In this document: positions 1 to 14,156 of the stretch, one piece after another
How the letters are laid out: each line of letters begins with the position of its first letter
Numbering within the stretch: the stretch's first letter is position 1
From: Rallus limicola
Lineage: Eukaryota; Chordata; Aves; Gruiformes; Rallidae
DNA length: 64,000 bases
Assembly (NCBI GenBank): GCA_022605955.1
Contig: JAKCOZ010000039.1
Span: 6,071,501 to 6,135,500 of the forward strand
Direction: 5' to 3'
Notes under the pieces: model-generated
Told to the model about the DNA's origin: nothing
The model's input: only the letters and a program-made list of their open reading frames with translations
The model's database searches: none
Position numbers and translations under genes: made by a program

Positions 1-379
1 GAGGAAGAAGGGGCGGTTCCGGGACGCGAGCGGCCGGGACGCGAGGGTCTTGGGGGACGGTCGGGTTCCGGGACGGCTCTGGGTGGTACGGCCTGAGTTG
101 TGTGGTTCGGTGAGAAACTGCATTGTGTATCAATATTTTCATATTCTTTTGCTCTATAGTCCTGTTAGCATTGTATATATTTTATTTTTCTGTTATCTTA
201 GTAAACTATCCTTATCCCAACCCACGGGCCTCTTAGTTTCTTGGTTTTGGAGTTACTTGCCCCTTCCTTTTCCCTTCCCTTGTTTCCCCCCTCCCCTTTT
301 TCCCTTTTCTCCTGCTCTTTTACTTTAAGGAGCAGGCAGCTGCGTGGATCTCGGCCCAAGCCGGGGTGAAACCACGACA
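1..379 (+). mobile_element. ERV LTR (LTR-B family), 3' part; window starts inside it
   Basis: The segment ends in the terminal dinucleotide CA (ccacgaca at 372-379). Positions 69-379 match the reverse complement of 42138-42448, the 5' LTR of the ERV described below, with 3 differences in 311 positions by hand count and no indels. No primer binding site follows position 379, so this is either a solo LTR or the 3' LTR of a plus-strand provirus lying before the window. The first 70 bases are GC-rich and contain a short direct repeat (gggacgcgag at about 21-30 and 37-46). A pyrimidine-rich stretch lies at about 250-325. It lies in or at the edge of KPNA3 intron 1, in antisense orientation to that gene. 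Confidence 0.85.
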
Positions 380-999
380 CACACTCAAGAAGCGACACCG
401 AGTACAGCCATGCTCATCAGATCAGCATTTCGGCTGTATTTCTCTTCCAACAAGAAGCTGACAAAAAACTCAAAACTCTCAGAGCCACCTGTGAAGAGAA
501 AGGTTTTCCTTTTTTTTTTTTTTTCCAGTTGATACTAAGTTTATGAGAGAAGATAAAACTGTACGTAAAACTCTTGCTATCAGTAAGCAATAGCTAAAGA
601 TAGCCCTGTGCAATTCTGAATCATCAGTGTAACAGTAACCCTTACTGCCAGCAGAGTCAAAGAATTATTTTTAAGTGACTAAAGATCTGGGATCCTCCAA
701 GCTCAGCCAAACACACTTCACAAGTACCATTTGTGAAACCCTGTACAAAGGTGCACAGGATGCTCACTACATGTTAAAGAGCAAATATCACTGCTGTAAC
801 ACTACCGCTGGATGCCTTCAGACTGCCCATCTGCACCTTCCTGTCAAAGAAAGATCACTTTGAAGCTCTGAACAGCATTTAGATTCTAGAGGAGAAAAGT
901 CTAGCAATCTCCTCTGGCTTCTCTGACACAGAAAACATTTAAATGCACAATACATTAAGCTACCTGAAAAGGCAACTCATTACAGCTTCTGTAAGCTAA

Positions 1000-1030
1000 A
1001 TATATATATGTGTGTGTATATAATATATAA
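1000..1030. repeat. TA/TG dinucleotide microsatellite
   Basis: An alternating tatata / tgtgtg / tatata stretch of about 31 bases, visible by inspection, inside KPNA3 intron 1. Confidence 0.8.
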
Positions 1031-4000
1031 AGTATTTTAAAAATCAAGGTATCCCAAAAGCAATCAGCTGTGTACCTGTCTAACACATCACAACAAGGTA
1101 AGCCATTTTCCAAAACCCTCTACAGCACATACATAATGTGGTGTACTTTTCCTGGGGGGAGGGAGGGGATGACCAACACAAAACCACAAAAAAAACCCCA
1201 CCCCACCCAAACCACAACACAAAACAACAGAACAGAACACTTTGGTAAAGCTATACAAGACTACCAGAAGAAAATTCAGGATACCTTAAAAAGACTAAAC
1301 AACATTTGAGAATAGTCCTTCTATTTCTGAAGGAATGATTTAAAACATCAGTACTGTTTTATGGAAGTTAGATCTCAAAAATGAGACTAGTCCTAAGATC
1401 TGTTGATTTGAAAATTCTACTTTGTATCTAAAAATCAATCTTAATTGATTGTAAGCACTTCAAAGTCCCTTGAGCATATTGCTTTCAGAGAAAAGAAATT
1501 CTGGATACCTGGTAAGATTACTTCATCCCCAGTTACAGTACAAGTCAGAAAATCAAAACTATTTAAATGCGTGAATGATACAACTAGTGTGAAGCTCTTT
1601 ATACTTCCTTTGTTATGCTGGGATAAAGCTTTTTTAAATTAAAAATTAATTTCATGTACAAGATGTTTCATAACATACATTCGCTGTTCAGAAAAAAATA
1701 ATCAAATGGTACAAAAGGAAGTAGTATGAATTTTAAACATTTTAACCATTTTTAGCTATACCAACTGTGTCAGGGGGAAGATGAAAGCATAACCATCACT
1801 TAATGACTAAAAATCTACCTACCATTGTAACATGAAGATCTAGAGCTCAGTGTAGTGCCCACCCAAGACTAGCCACCTCATTAAGTGGGATACCTGAGGA
1901 GCACCATCTTTTAATCAACACATTTACACCTCTTCCATTGCAAAAGAGGCAAGTCCAGAAAGCATCAGAGATGGAGAGGCAGGAAACACATGTTTTCATG
2001 CCAGCCAGCATATGAACATTGCCAGCATGGTCGGCCTGCCAGGTGCCCCGCAAGCAGCTCTGGCCACCCCTGCTCTCCTGCAGGCCAGTCAGTGTGCATC
2101 AGCCTCCAGCTAGCCCATCGAAGTAGGAAAGCCAGGCTCACCCTGATGACATGAACACCACACACCAATGTTAGTTTTGGCTGTTCTATGGATATAAAAC
2201 ATACATTTTCAGAAACTAGGGTAACATGTACATTTAAGTGCTTTTGTAAGTTCAGCTATTAAGTGTAAAAGAGAGAACAAATTCACTGACTGTTTCTAAT
2301 TTGTCTCCATCTACAAGCTTCATCAAAAGCTGACTGGTCATTTAAATGCTTTATTTCTGCTCCTGTCTCTCAACACTACAGGAACCAGTCTCAGAGAACA
2401 AGGAGATACATGCTTACAGGAGAGAGCTACCCTGAATACATAGCTGGTATAATAAAGTAGCTTGACTAAACATGCAAGGTACCCAAAGAGCTTAGCATTT
2501 GCAAGTCAATTCCAGACTACTTCCACCTGCCTTACTGAAAGAAAAAAACCAACCCAACAACAAAACAAAAAAACCAAGAACTGGACCAGTTCCAAAAGCT
2601 GGACTAGATTTAACTAATACCCCCCACTCCCCTCCCCCCTGCCCCTTGCATATGAGCATACCCTAGGGTACAGTTTAAATATTTTAAAACATAGGTGTGA
2701 GTGCAATACAGTGAAAGGAGAAGGTGTTTGCATTGGTGAAATAAATACTGCTCTTCCTTGGAAACTGCTTTACTAGCCTTTTCTACTTACTCCTTCTCTG
2801 ACACCTTTTAACAAGCATGAAATACTGCAATGCACACAAAAATGCAAAAGCCTCAGGAGCTGGGCTGGTTTGGGACAGAAAAAAAGCAGAAATTAAGTGC
2901 TTGTTTGTATACAGCAGTTGAGATGATTAAGGTTGTCAGCTGCCTATCTTTGGTTAACATCAGAAGTTAAACATTCCATATTTGCATAGGAATATAATTT
3001 GTTAGCATGTATAAAGTGAGGCTTTGGTTACGTTGTTGTTCTACTTCTTGGAGAGTTGGCTTCAGCCAAAAACAGAGACAAAGGGACACCCATAGAGGCG
3101 AGGCTGCTGTTCAACCAGTTCACACTTTCGAAGTGCGTATGGTTTCTTACTCCAAGGGTTGCAGGCAAATCACAATACAGGAAGGAAAAATGCTGTGATT
3201 ACTAGACTGACATCCTGGGACAGCACGGCGATGCTCTGAGTGCAGATACAAACGAAAGAACTCAACCCAATGACACTGCGTGCACTGATTTCCTCTATTT
3301 CTTTTGGACACACACAAAGTTTTGACATTCAAGCCAAACTAAACCAAATGTTTAATCAAAATTAACCCTTCCTGCTAGGTTTATTCCTTTAGTTACAAAC
3401 ATCATGGATTGTTACCCAGTCTTTTTTCCTCACCAGCGTATGTTCTAGGAAGACTCTTTATCCTCACACCGAATTTTGAGGTTCATCTAATTACCAAGTA
3501 CTCCCATAAAGCTCAAAATTGTCTTCCTAAGTAAAACAGTGGTTTTTTTCAGTTATATAGACTACAAAGTTAGAACAACTTCACCTCTGGCTTTGTTATC
3601 ATAGCTCCATATTAAATTATGCTGACCCAGTTAGAAATGCAGGCAGGGGGGATGGATTCCACAGTACAAGCAACACAAGTACCAAAGCAGACAAATACAC
3701 TTACAATGTGCCTGTACCCTGACCTGAGACTCCAAGAGTATTTTATTTCATTTGATTACTGTTTGAACCAAAAGGTATTTGCTTCTCTTTTAGGGAAACA
3801 TTCTGTTATTTTGCAGAAAATATTAGAATTTGCTTCAGATTCTCTGTGTGCTGCAGAAACTTAATGCTCTAAAGTTTCCTTTTGGCTTGTAACTTTTAAT
3901 GCAGTACTAGTTACATTAAGAGCACAGCACCATATTTATGATACTGTATTTTATGCTATAGTCTGGGGCTTGGTCCTCAGCCTTAAAGGCCACTGAAGGA

Positions 4001-7000
4001 AAACTAGTTCTTTTGCTGTTGGGGCTTGCCACACTGATTTTTAAAACTTTGTTTTAATCCCAAATTTGGGGCCCCTAAAATGAATTCCAACTGCTTTTTG
4101 TTAGCCAGTCTGTGGCAAGATAATTCAAGTATTTGAACCTGGCTAGTCTCAAAGCGGACCTATGAGATATCCACTGTGACTCTTTTACTTAGTGATTGGT
4201 AATGACTCACTGAAGTCAGACAAGCATGCCAATATGAAAAGCCACAAGCCTCCAATTATTGTTGCTCATGATGCTGACTCACCTGAAAGCCCTATGGAAG
4301 CAAAGCTGCCCATCCACGTTATCTACCTCCACTGGTCCAAAAGATCTTGGCAGACAGCGATTGCTAAGTTTATTTCTCACCAGCTCTTTTGTAAGCACGT
4401 TCCTCAGAGACACGATACCCTCTCTGCGTTTGTTTAACCTGCACACCGAGCTACTACCACCAAAGCAGCAAGATGTGAACACTCATGTTTTAATTTCCAT
4501 ACACCAATTACCCAGTTTACAAGTACAGTCATATCAAACAATCCTCAGGAGACCGGACCTGAAGCAATCTAGACGGTGACATTCAACACAAATTGCACCA
4601 ATACTGAAGGACAAAAAGCAGTACAGAATACAATCAACAGGTTATTTGCTGTTTTATTCTGTATTAAAAGAGCTGGAATTCTTTTTTTCAACATCAAAAC
4701 TTAACTAGGGAAAAAAGACAAAATCTAGTAGGTTTCCAGTTATTGCTGTTGTGTGAATCAAGAACATGGTAACTGGTCAAAAGCTTTACAGGATTTCCTT
4801 TCAGATGTCATTCTTAATCACACTTTTACTGGCATCAGACCAAAGACCTCAACACAGCCACACGAGCTACACCTGAAGTCAAACTGAAGTTTCCAGGTAA
4901 TTCCACAGGAACCCAAGCTAACTCTGCACTGTGCAACACTTGATCTGTCTACTCCTAGAATTTCTAAGTGAGCATCCCTGACATTCCCTCACCAAGGAGG
5001 GGAAGTACACCAACCTGTCTATGCAAGCAGAACAGCTGATTGCCATTGCATGGTGCGGGAGCCCCTTTCCTCTTCTACAGTCTAGCAGACCCCAATTTGG
5101 AGTTACAGATTCAGGGTTTTTTTCCAACATTTTACCAGAAACAAAATCCACCACTTTTAATGCCATACTTTACAGCCAAAATACCATCTTCACTTCTGTA
5201 CAGGACATGAAAATAGCAGAGCAAAATGAAAATGACTCTTCATGGCAACTAGTTGCAAACATCAGACTAAAATTTTGACAATTGGATCAGCATAAGGACT
5301 TCAATTCTTTTAAATGTAAAGACCTTTATAAAACTAGCAAACTTTCAAGAATCTAATTACAAAATAAGTGTTTGGTCAGAAAGGCCTCACAGACTTCTGG
5401 GGCAAATGCCACAGAAGACCAGACATTCTTAAGCTTGCCAAATATTGATACTAGTTTCCCCTAGGAAGGGGAAGAAAAAAGAAAAAAAAATTAACACCTA
5501 CCAGGCTAAATACTAGCCAGTTACCTTCTTGTTTGAACAGACACTACCTTTCCAGACACTTAAACAGTCTTGAGCTGTAGTACCAAAGTACTCCAATCAC
5601 TCTACAGTAATATTTATAAGCACCTCCCTGTGAAGTGAGGAAAAAAAAAAAGTCTTATTATTCCATCTATAAAATGGAAAACAGTAATTGCAATTTGCAT
5701 ATATTCGTGGGTGCCATGAAAAAAACAACATATCAAGTCCCTAGAGAGACGGTCTATATTCAACCACAGCAAGCTTTTTTTTTGATATAACATTGCATGG
5801 CTCAGATCAGATTTTTTTCCTCTATTTTTTGAAAGTTATAATCAAAAGAAAAAAAGATTTAACATGTGCTATGCTAGCTGTGTAATTAAATCTATGAAGA
5901 GATCATTCTGTTTAAGATGCAAAAGAAAACAACAAAGCCAGCTAACAACCCAGGAAGAAGATGGAGCATGAGAAATTAGAAAACACACTCCTGCAACATC
6001 CCATGATCTTTTATGAACCCTGTCAGTAACATTTCTGATTTAATTATATCAGTATTACGAACTCTAAATGCTTCCATCTCACTTTTTGACTTGACATAAC
6101 CCTCAATTCCATGTTTCTGCTGTTTGAACATTTTATGTATCACACTTCTCTCCTTGAAGGATACTTTCAGTTTCTCAAAACTGCAATTTATATGCCCTTC
6201 CCAAAAAGTGGACCTGCTAGCCCTAAGAAGTCACTTAGGCCACCAAAAGTCTGATTTTGATGGACAAGAACTAATATAAAACTCCTCTGAACCTCACAGC
6301 CATAGGACTCACCAAAACACAGGTTACACTGAGCACAGAGAACAGTGGGACATATCATCAGCACTGGGCACGGGCAGAGGGTACTGCCAGATTCTGAACT
6401 GCCACTGGCAGCTCGTGATGCTCAGAGGTGCAGTCACATTCACTGCCTGTGTCAGAGATTCTTAAATGTCTTCTCCTGTCTGGAAGGTTGCTCCTCACTG
6501 CCGTTGGTTCAGCGTTATGAACATATCCATTACCAGCCCACATTCTTCTTGCAGACCTGATGAACAGTGGTTAACAGGATCCTGCTGACTCCTAGCAGAG
6601 CGCTCTCATTTCAGGATTTTCTCTTGATGAAGCCTTCTATATTTGGCTGTCAGATTTTTGGTGCAGAGAAATCACTACCACTGACTCTGCGTCTAACGTT
6701 TGCATGCAAGAGATCCTGACGCCAAAAAGCTGCATGCAAAGACAGTATCCTGTAGTTAAGGTAACCTTAGCACACCTGAGACTAACAAGGTGTCTCTGCA
6801 TAATTTCATCAACTTTCTGACTTACCACTGTAGTTAACTAAGAAAAGCAAGGACTAGGACATCCTGGGAAATGCAATTTTGGAATCATATCTAGCCGGGA
6901 ATCCCTTACTGCACCTCTGAAAACCTGACCACAAGTCAGCCTAGCACCCTGTCTGACCACCTTCTAAGCATGTAGATGAGCTCTATGTTCCACACAGCAA

Positions 7001-10000
7001 GTTCACAATGGAGCTTGAGCACTCATTAAAATACATCTTCATCAAGGCAAACAGGTCAAACTACAAGGAAGCCATTTCTCCAAGGTGAGTTTGCAGATCA
7101 TCTATCACTACCTCCAGAGTCCACCTGTTACTGACTCTGACAACAGCCAAGATTAAAAATGCACAAGAACAGATCCTCAGCTGGTCAGACATGACAGAAT
7201 GAGGGAAAAAAAAATATTCAGAAATAGGTGTTTGAATTGAGAAGATTCTAATTTTGTCTCCTGCTCCACAGCCATTCATAGAGCATATACCCTGATTTTG
7301 TACTTGCTGTATTTATTATACACACAATATAAAGTTTAAAACTGACTGTAACATTTGCTTAACCTGAGAAAGGAGACAAGCATCAGCTAACCCAGAAGAA
7401 ACAATACAGAGCTTCCCCAGCATATTTAAGGGTGTCAGTCTGACCATGAAGGGATAACAGTCCAACAGTTAAGTATTACTAGAAAAGGTATACTTTCTGC
7501 TCTTTTCATCAACCTCTTTGAGCCAGCCTGGGTCTTCTCTAGACATGAAGGGCCAGCTCAGGAGGCTGAAGGAGCAGAAAATTAAAGAACCATGAAGAGC
7601 CTTGCAACTAGTTTACTCTAAGGCACAGACAGTCCTGATGCAGGATGAACATTTTGGAATAAACAAGCTCTTTTGACTACCCAGGTCAGATTTCATGAAA
7701 TGAAATGCAAAGCCTTCTGCTCTTACAGAAGCAATCAGGAACACGGATTCATCCTCAGAGGTTCACTGCTCTGGTTATTTTGGAAGCAACTGATAAAGTC
7801 TACTCTTGGAAAATATATAGGGTTTCTATTTCTCTTTAATTTCAGGTCAGTTCACTTGGCAATTTGTCTTTACTACTTGATGACACACACCATCAGCTTC
7901 AACCAGTTCACTGCCTCTTCTAGCCTAATCTTCTGAATTAGATGCCTCTTCCCACTTCCAGTCCCACAATAAATACAAATCTGATCACTCACTTGTAGCT
8001 GGTACATCCTCCTATTCGATGCCTTTTCAGATAACATAGTTTTAGAGGACAAAACATCCTGCTTGGGTTTGTGCTGGAACTGCACAAATATTGTGACAGC
8101 CTCAAAGAACTTATGTAGAAATAGTTAAAGTGCTCTTAAAACTAGTATGACAGTTACACTGCTACCAACTTCGACCAGACTTTGAGAGTTTAAGTTAAAA
8201 AACAATCCTTTAGTAGTAGAAGCTTTAGAGAGACTGGAGCAACTGTTGTAGTATTAAAAACACACAAGAATAAAGAAAAACAAATTCTGTAATTACAAGA
8301 AGATTCAGGAAGGCTTGGTATATCACAACAAACAACAGTAATCAGGCCTCAATACAGCAAGCACAGATCCCAATCAGCTTATACAGATTATGCTCATCAT
8401 GAGATGCCATCTCCAAATTGTCCTCTCCACAGGTATTTCTGGAATAAACAATGACTTCTTAAGGTATCCATGTATTTAAACCTTTCAAAATGCAATGCAT
8501 ACAGTTTATTTTGAACCTCACAAGGAAAATATAACATAGTGTATCTAAGTGGACTAAGTTTTCTGCTGTGAGGCACAAACGTTTCATAGCACTGTACTAT
8601 TTACTTGCAGACAGCCTAAAATTTGGAGAGTTCTGTAGCAATAGCAACCAAGGAGGCTTCCCACATCTACTTCTAACCCGTGTAATCCCTTCCAAGGTAC
8701 ACCTGTATTCTCCCAAGAGAATACATATACACTGGCCTGAAAGGGTAATAAAGAAGCTGCAGGAGTCAGAAACCCTGCATGACAGTATCAGATCTTATAT
8801 AAGATCCAGTTCCCAACAGGAAGCTACCTGACACCTGTGTTTTTACTTAAACTATTGAAAGCCACCAAGCCAGTGAGGCTATTAAGACAGCAGGTCCAAA
8901 GTACCTTAAACCAACTTAAATCAGCTGTTACAGCCCTACTCCAGTAGAAGTGTAACAGCCCTTTTGCCATTATTCAATCCTGTGCTGGCAAAGTGAAAGG
9001 CAGAAAGCTGATCAATCTGTAAAAGTGAGCTCCTGAAAGAAACTGGATCGTTGCAAAGTATCTGGGAATAACAGGCTTTCTGGGATTGCCAGAAGCCTTA
9101 TTTGTTTCATGTAGTGTTTGGAGGGAATACGAGGAGACAGCAAAAACACTAGTCAGTGCACAGAACAACATCAAGAAATGAGCATGCCTGCTCATTCATT
9201 AACACTGTGCAGCTAGGGTACCTCCACAGCATTAAGCCTTTGACACTTGACAGGAACATGGCTTTTAAGTCAACCTCTTCCTTTCTGAGATGCCCAGAGA
9301 CACTACAGATTTGGCCTCTCCAGAATATTCCTTTGCTCACAAAAAAAAAAATCACGGCAGCATGACAGAAAAATATGAATAAATTCAAGCATCCTCAAGA
9401 ACTAGACTCACACTGTTAACAAAGCAGCAACAGCAAATATACTGAAGCTGTCAGAGGATGATAAGAGATCTAGTCTAAACCCATTTTCTTCCTTTGCCTC
9501 ATCTGGGGTCAGTATGCTGAAGGTACAGAATAAGATGGAATTCTTTAAAGTCCCTGGACCCAAAGGTGTTATAACAGCTCCAAGAAAACAGTAACTGGGG
9601 AAAAGACCTCAGTGGCCAGGACCTCTGAGGCTTAAAATCAAACAGACCAGGAGTAGGGGAAAGATCACTGAGTGGCTGTGTCTCATTTTGGTAAATAGCC
9701 TTCAACAAATTTCAGGAGGTTAATCCTATGGCCTAAGCAACAGAAGCTCACAAAGGAATTGGGTTCTTTTGACTGATTATTAGGAATATCACAAGTATAC
9801 GAAAGGGAAATTTTGATCACAGTCATTAAAGTGTTTTCACAGAAAATTATTAGGTTTTAGCACACAAACTCCTCACTAGTTGTTGGAATTTTTTTTTCAA
9901 CCTGTACACATGGAACTTTGCTTTTGATGTAGTATACATTTTGCTGATCAGATGACCACATAGTCATAGACTGCACCACACACAAAAATAACATTAAGCC

Positions 10001-13000
10001 ATGCAGACAGCCCTACAACTTATAACATCTCCATTCATCAAGAATTTTTTTTGGTCAGTTTTACTCAGGGATGTTGACTAATCCCAACAAAAATGAATGG
10101 ACTGAACTGTTCATCTGTCACCTTAAACATCAGAACAGTGAGCCAACATGTGGGTGCCTGTTATTGTAATAAGGAATAACTAACACTTCTGGTCCAAGAA
10201 GCTGGAAAAGTAAAAAAAAAAAAAAATTAAACGAATCTAAGAAGGAGATTACTAGGCAAAGAACGAAGCTGAAGAGTTCTACAAACAGAAAATTCAGAAG
10301 GTTCAAATTAGGTTTTCTAAAAGCTAGGTTATCTTAGATGTTGATATAAACAAATAAATGCAGCAGTTATAAGGGGTATTACAAATTAAGTGACTGCAAC
10401 TGTTTAATCCTGTCCTGTAAAGCCTCAATTGTATTAGAATAATCAGTTTTTAGAAGAATAATAATTTATAAGAAACCTACTGAGACTTAAGACTACATGC
10501 CTATGATCAACACAGACAAGCTTTCCCTTTATATAAGGGACAATTTTCAAGGCCCTTACACATGTCTGGAGAATACAAAATTGAGAAGGTTGTGAGAAGA
10601 ATCTCTTCCAGCAGTTGTTTGTCCATATGAAGCAACTAGTGTCTTGGCTCGTTATAGCTCAGCTCTGTCTGCTGCTAATCACATGTCAGTACCTATAAAA
10701 ATAGAAGAGTCTCACTAATCAAAGCAAGAACGCAAAATAGTATTGAGTAGCGCTTCGTTTCTGGCCATTGATTTTGCTATTATCCCTTTTGGAGGCTAAA
10801 TACTTTTCAAAAGCATTAATACCAGAATTCCAGTTCTATAGATACAACTCTGCCTCCTTAACAGAGGAAGGTAAAAAAAGGTGATCAAACTTCCACCCAG
10901 ACCTGAAACTAGGAAAAGCAGAGTGAACTTGTGCAGGTCAAGGAGTCATAAGCTTTGACATCTGCTCAACAGATTCACTTCTTTACTATCAGAAGAAGGG
11001 CACAGCAAGACCATGGGGTACTGAAGTCTGTCTTAACATAAAACAAAAGTACTTCTTCATCTTTTGTTTCCCTTAAAGTTGCATTAACAAAAAGCAAAGA
11101 CAATTATATGGCTTAGCAAACCCAGTAATAAAAAATGAGTTAACTACAAATTAAAGGAGTAAGTATTTTGGTCTGCCAGAAGAGTCTGTACCCAGAGGGG
11201 ATCAATAACAACTCATCAGTATTTATTAGAAGCCAAAGGAAGATTACTAAAGAATGTATTCAAGCTTGATGAGTTCAAAGGCAGTGTGACTATCTCCAGG
11301 CAGGAGGTGACTCAAACATCACTGTTTTCAAACTGAACTTGAGACTGCATGGCTTTGAATATTTTAGATTTTCCAAAAGATATAATCTAGATATCATGCC
11401 ATGATTTATTATTACTCCCTCACCCTAACCACTTATTTTCTCCTTGGTGGAATTTCACAGAACTCGTAGATGCAGATGTCAATGAGAGCACTGATGCTGC
11501 CTGGCTTCCAAACTTAAGAGCAGAAAACTAGAGGCAGGATCTCTATATAAAACTCCTTATTGCAGCACTGGGAACAAACAGAGTGCATTTAATTGCCAAC
11601 AGTTGGGAATTATGTATAGTATTTAACATAGAAAAGAAACATTTGTGGAGAACAGATAACTTTCACTAAACACAGACAAACTGTCCAATCAGCAAGTCAG
11701 TCTGTGTAGCAGTATCTCAAGAGAAGCACACTAAGTAGTAGTAATTACATAGCACTTCTCCACCTCTCCTTTCTCCACTATAAACTTAACTTACATTGTT
11801 TTACTTCTAAAGACTTAAGTTAGATAAAGTTTACTTAGAAAGGTACTTCTAATACAAACTTTTAAGTAAGTACCAAGATAGTAAAAGAGTCCAAAAGGTG
11901 TAGTAGAAAATTTTTGACATTTAATACAAACTGTTTTTAAAGATGCTGACACATTTCTAATCTTTTATAGTCCTTTACATTAATCTAAATTTCATTTTAG
12001 TAAATATCCATGGGTATACAACTTTCAGATACTTTTGTGTTTCATCTATTTGTTTCTCAGGCTTTAAACTTTTCCAAAACCATGGATAAAAAAATCTTTA
12101 ACCACATTAACATTATTGGTGTGATCTACCAAACAGTCTTGGGCTCAGCCACTAAAGGAAGTCGGTCAGCACACTGAAAGATAACCCTAGGGGATACACT
12201 TCTCTCTAATACCCTATTCCAAAATAATTACTCCCCTTCAGGAGGAAATGAGAGCTAAACTACCTCTGGCTGGAGTATAACTGACTTCAGTAAAGCTCAG
12301 ACAGTCAATTCCTCTCTTTGCCCCCACAGAGGCAGACATTTAATTCCCCTAGTCTCAGGCACGCTATAATATAAGCAAGTATGGATGACAGATCAGTTCA
12401 CACTAGGCTCGAACATACCTAACCTTTCCCTGTTTAGAGCTCTGATGGATTCAGGCCAGTGACTGAGAAAGCAACAACAAAGCCAGTAACCAATACAGGG
12501 AGATGAGACAAGGGCAAAATGAATGAGGAGCAGCAGGAAGAGTCTCACTGGATGAGAAGGGGAAAAAGAAACCCACCACGCCTCCTCCTTACCCTGAAAA
12601 GCAACTGCTAAACAGAAGGATGGGCAATTTTTAGTTACTTTCTAACATCAACTAATGTTAGCCAGAAGTGTTGAAGTTCTCATACTCCTTACATACAACA
12701 TTTTCTTTGAGAAAGATTCACTGTCACCCAGTTAAGCAAATATTAAGATAAAGATTCGTTTACACCCTGAATGTCATCTTAAAGACACTGCTGCTGTTAA
12801 GCCTGACCTGCATAAGATTGCCTCCACCCAAACAATAGCAGCAGAGGTGTGAATTCTGCTCAAATGCAAAACCTGCTTTCAAAGGACTAAAATTCCAGCC
12901 CTACTGATTACAGAAGTGAAATTAAGTGATAACATCAATAGAAGCATGGAAAACACCCCCAGGTGAAGTCAAAGTAATCTGACACATATTTAGGTTTTCA

Positions 13001-13926
13001 CCCCAGTGAATCCTAATCTGATTTCAATCCCAGTCTGATTTCAGAACAACTCCCTCCCCCTTCCTTTCCTACTACTGAAAGGTAAACATAAAATTTGGGA
13101 TTTCCTCCCTCTTCAACTGTGACTAGAATGGACGATGTCCCCAGTAATGACACAGATACAGAAGACATCTGGAACACCTCTAGGGAATATGCTTATCACC
13201 CAGCGTCTCTCAAATTCGGGGGAGTAACCTACTACCCCATAAGCCTTAGTAAGCACCACACACCTTCTTAACTGAGATGGAGACGCCCAGCAGACGGTTA
13301 CTTATGTGCCTAACCAGCATTAAAAAAATGGGGGAAAAAAAAAAAGGGAAAAGAAAAGGTTGATTTAAGGCAGTGCGGGGAGCAAAATTGGCCAACGCAG
13401 TACGTTGTATAAAGGCTGATCCGAGCGTGGGAGCGGCCCCTACCACTAGCACAGGCCTCCGAGTGCGGCAGCGGCACAGCGGGGCACGGGAGGACGGGCA
13501 GGGCAGCCCCTCGCCCCGGCGGAAGGGCTATTACCGCCCAGCGGGGCTGGCACAAAAGGCAGCCGGCACCATTGTCCACCCCATCCGAGCCCCGATCCCG
13601 CCGAGCACGGGGGAAGGGGGCGGGGAGGAGGCAGGACGGGGCGGCAGCTGGGGTGGGAGAAAGGAGAGCTGCGGGAGGAGGGGGAAGAGATGAGGGGACG
13701 CGGGGCGGGGGGGGGTGTGCATCCCGCCGCCTGCCGGCCCTGCGCGAGCACAGCCGCCGGCGCGGGGCCCGACGGGCCCTCCCGCACCCCGGCAAGCCGG
13801 CGGAGGGGGCGCGGCGGGGCCCGCACACAGCCCGCCGGGACCGCGCTCGGCCCGGCCGCGCGAACCCTTCCCCCGCCGCCACCGCCTCCTCCGCCCCCCG
13901 CCGGCCGCGCCCGCATGACGGAGGAG

Positions 13927-13950
13927 AAAAAAAAAAAAAAAAAAAAAAAA
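13927..13950. repeat. A24 homopolymer inside the CpG island
   Basis: Twenty-four consecutive A on the plus strand, which is a T run on the coding strand of KPNA3. It lies about 210 bases into intron 1. It is the only AT homopolymer in an otherwise GC-dominated block. Confidence 0.95.
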
Positions 13951-14156
13951 GGAAAAAAGCCCACCCGAAAAAGAACCCCCCAACCACCCGCGGGCGCCTT
14001 CCCCGCCGCCGCCGCCCGCCGCGGGCGGCCGCTCCCCGCCTCCTTGCCGCCGCCCGCCGGCGGCACCGCGAGCGCGGCCAGGCCCCGGCCCCTCCTCTAG
14101 CGCCTGCCGGAGGCGGAGGCCGGGCCCGGCCAGGGCCCCGCCGGCCCAGCACCTAC

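Larger units (their letters stand above)
380..14156 (-). other. KPNA3: KPNA3 intron 1 (part), no exon seen
   Basis: This stretch lies immediately downstream, on the minus strand, of the KPNA3 exon 1 splice donor. I looked for the next KPNA3 coding exon and did not find it, so intron 1 probably continues beyond the window start. Apart from the LTR at its far end, short A/T runs and a TA/TG microsatellite near 1000-1030, I see no CR1 or LTR copy here, in contrast to the repeat-filled intergenic side. The open frames in it are short and lack family signatures. Confidence 0.75.

Noticed and set aside
4381..4438. Exon-like segment on the minus strand in KPNA3 intron 1 (acceptor GTGCAG and donor CTG|GTGAGA, reading NKRREG..RNV)
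   Set aside because: It faintly recalls the next part of importin alpha, but most residues differ and the entry phase does not fit exon 1. Chance is more likely.
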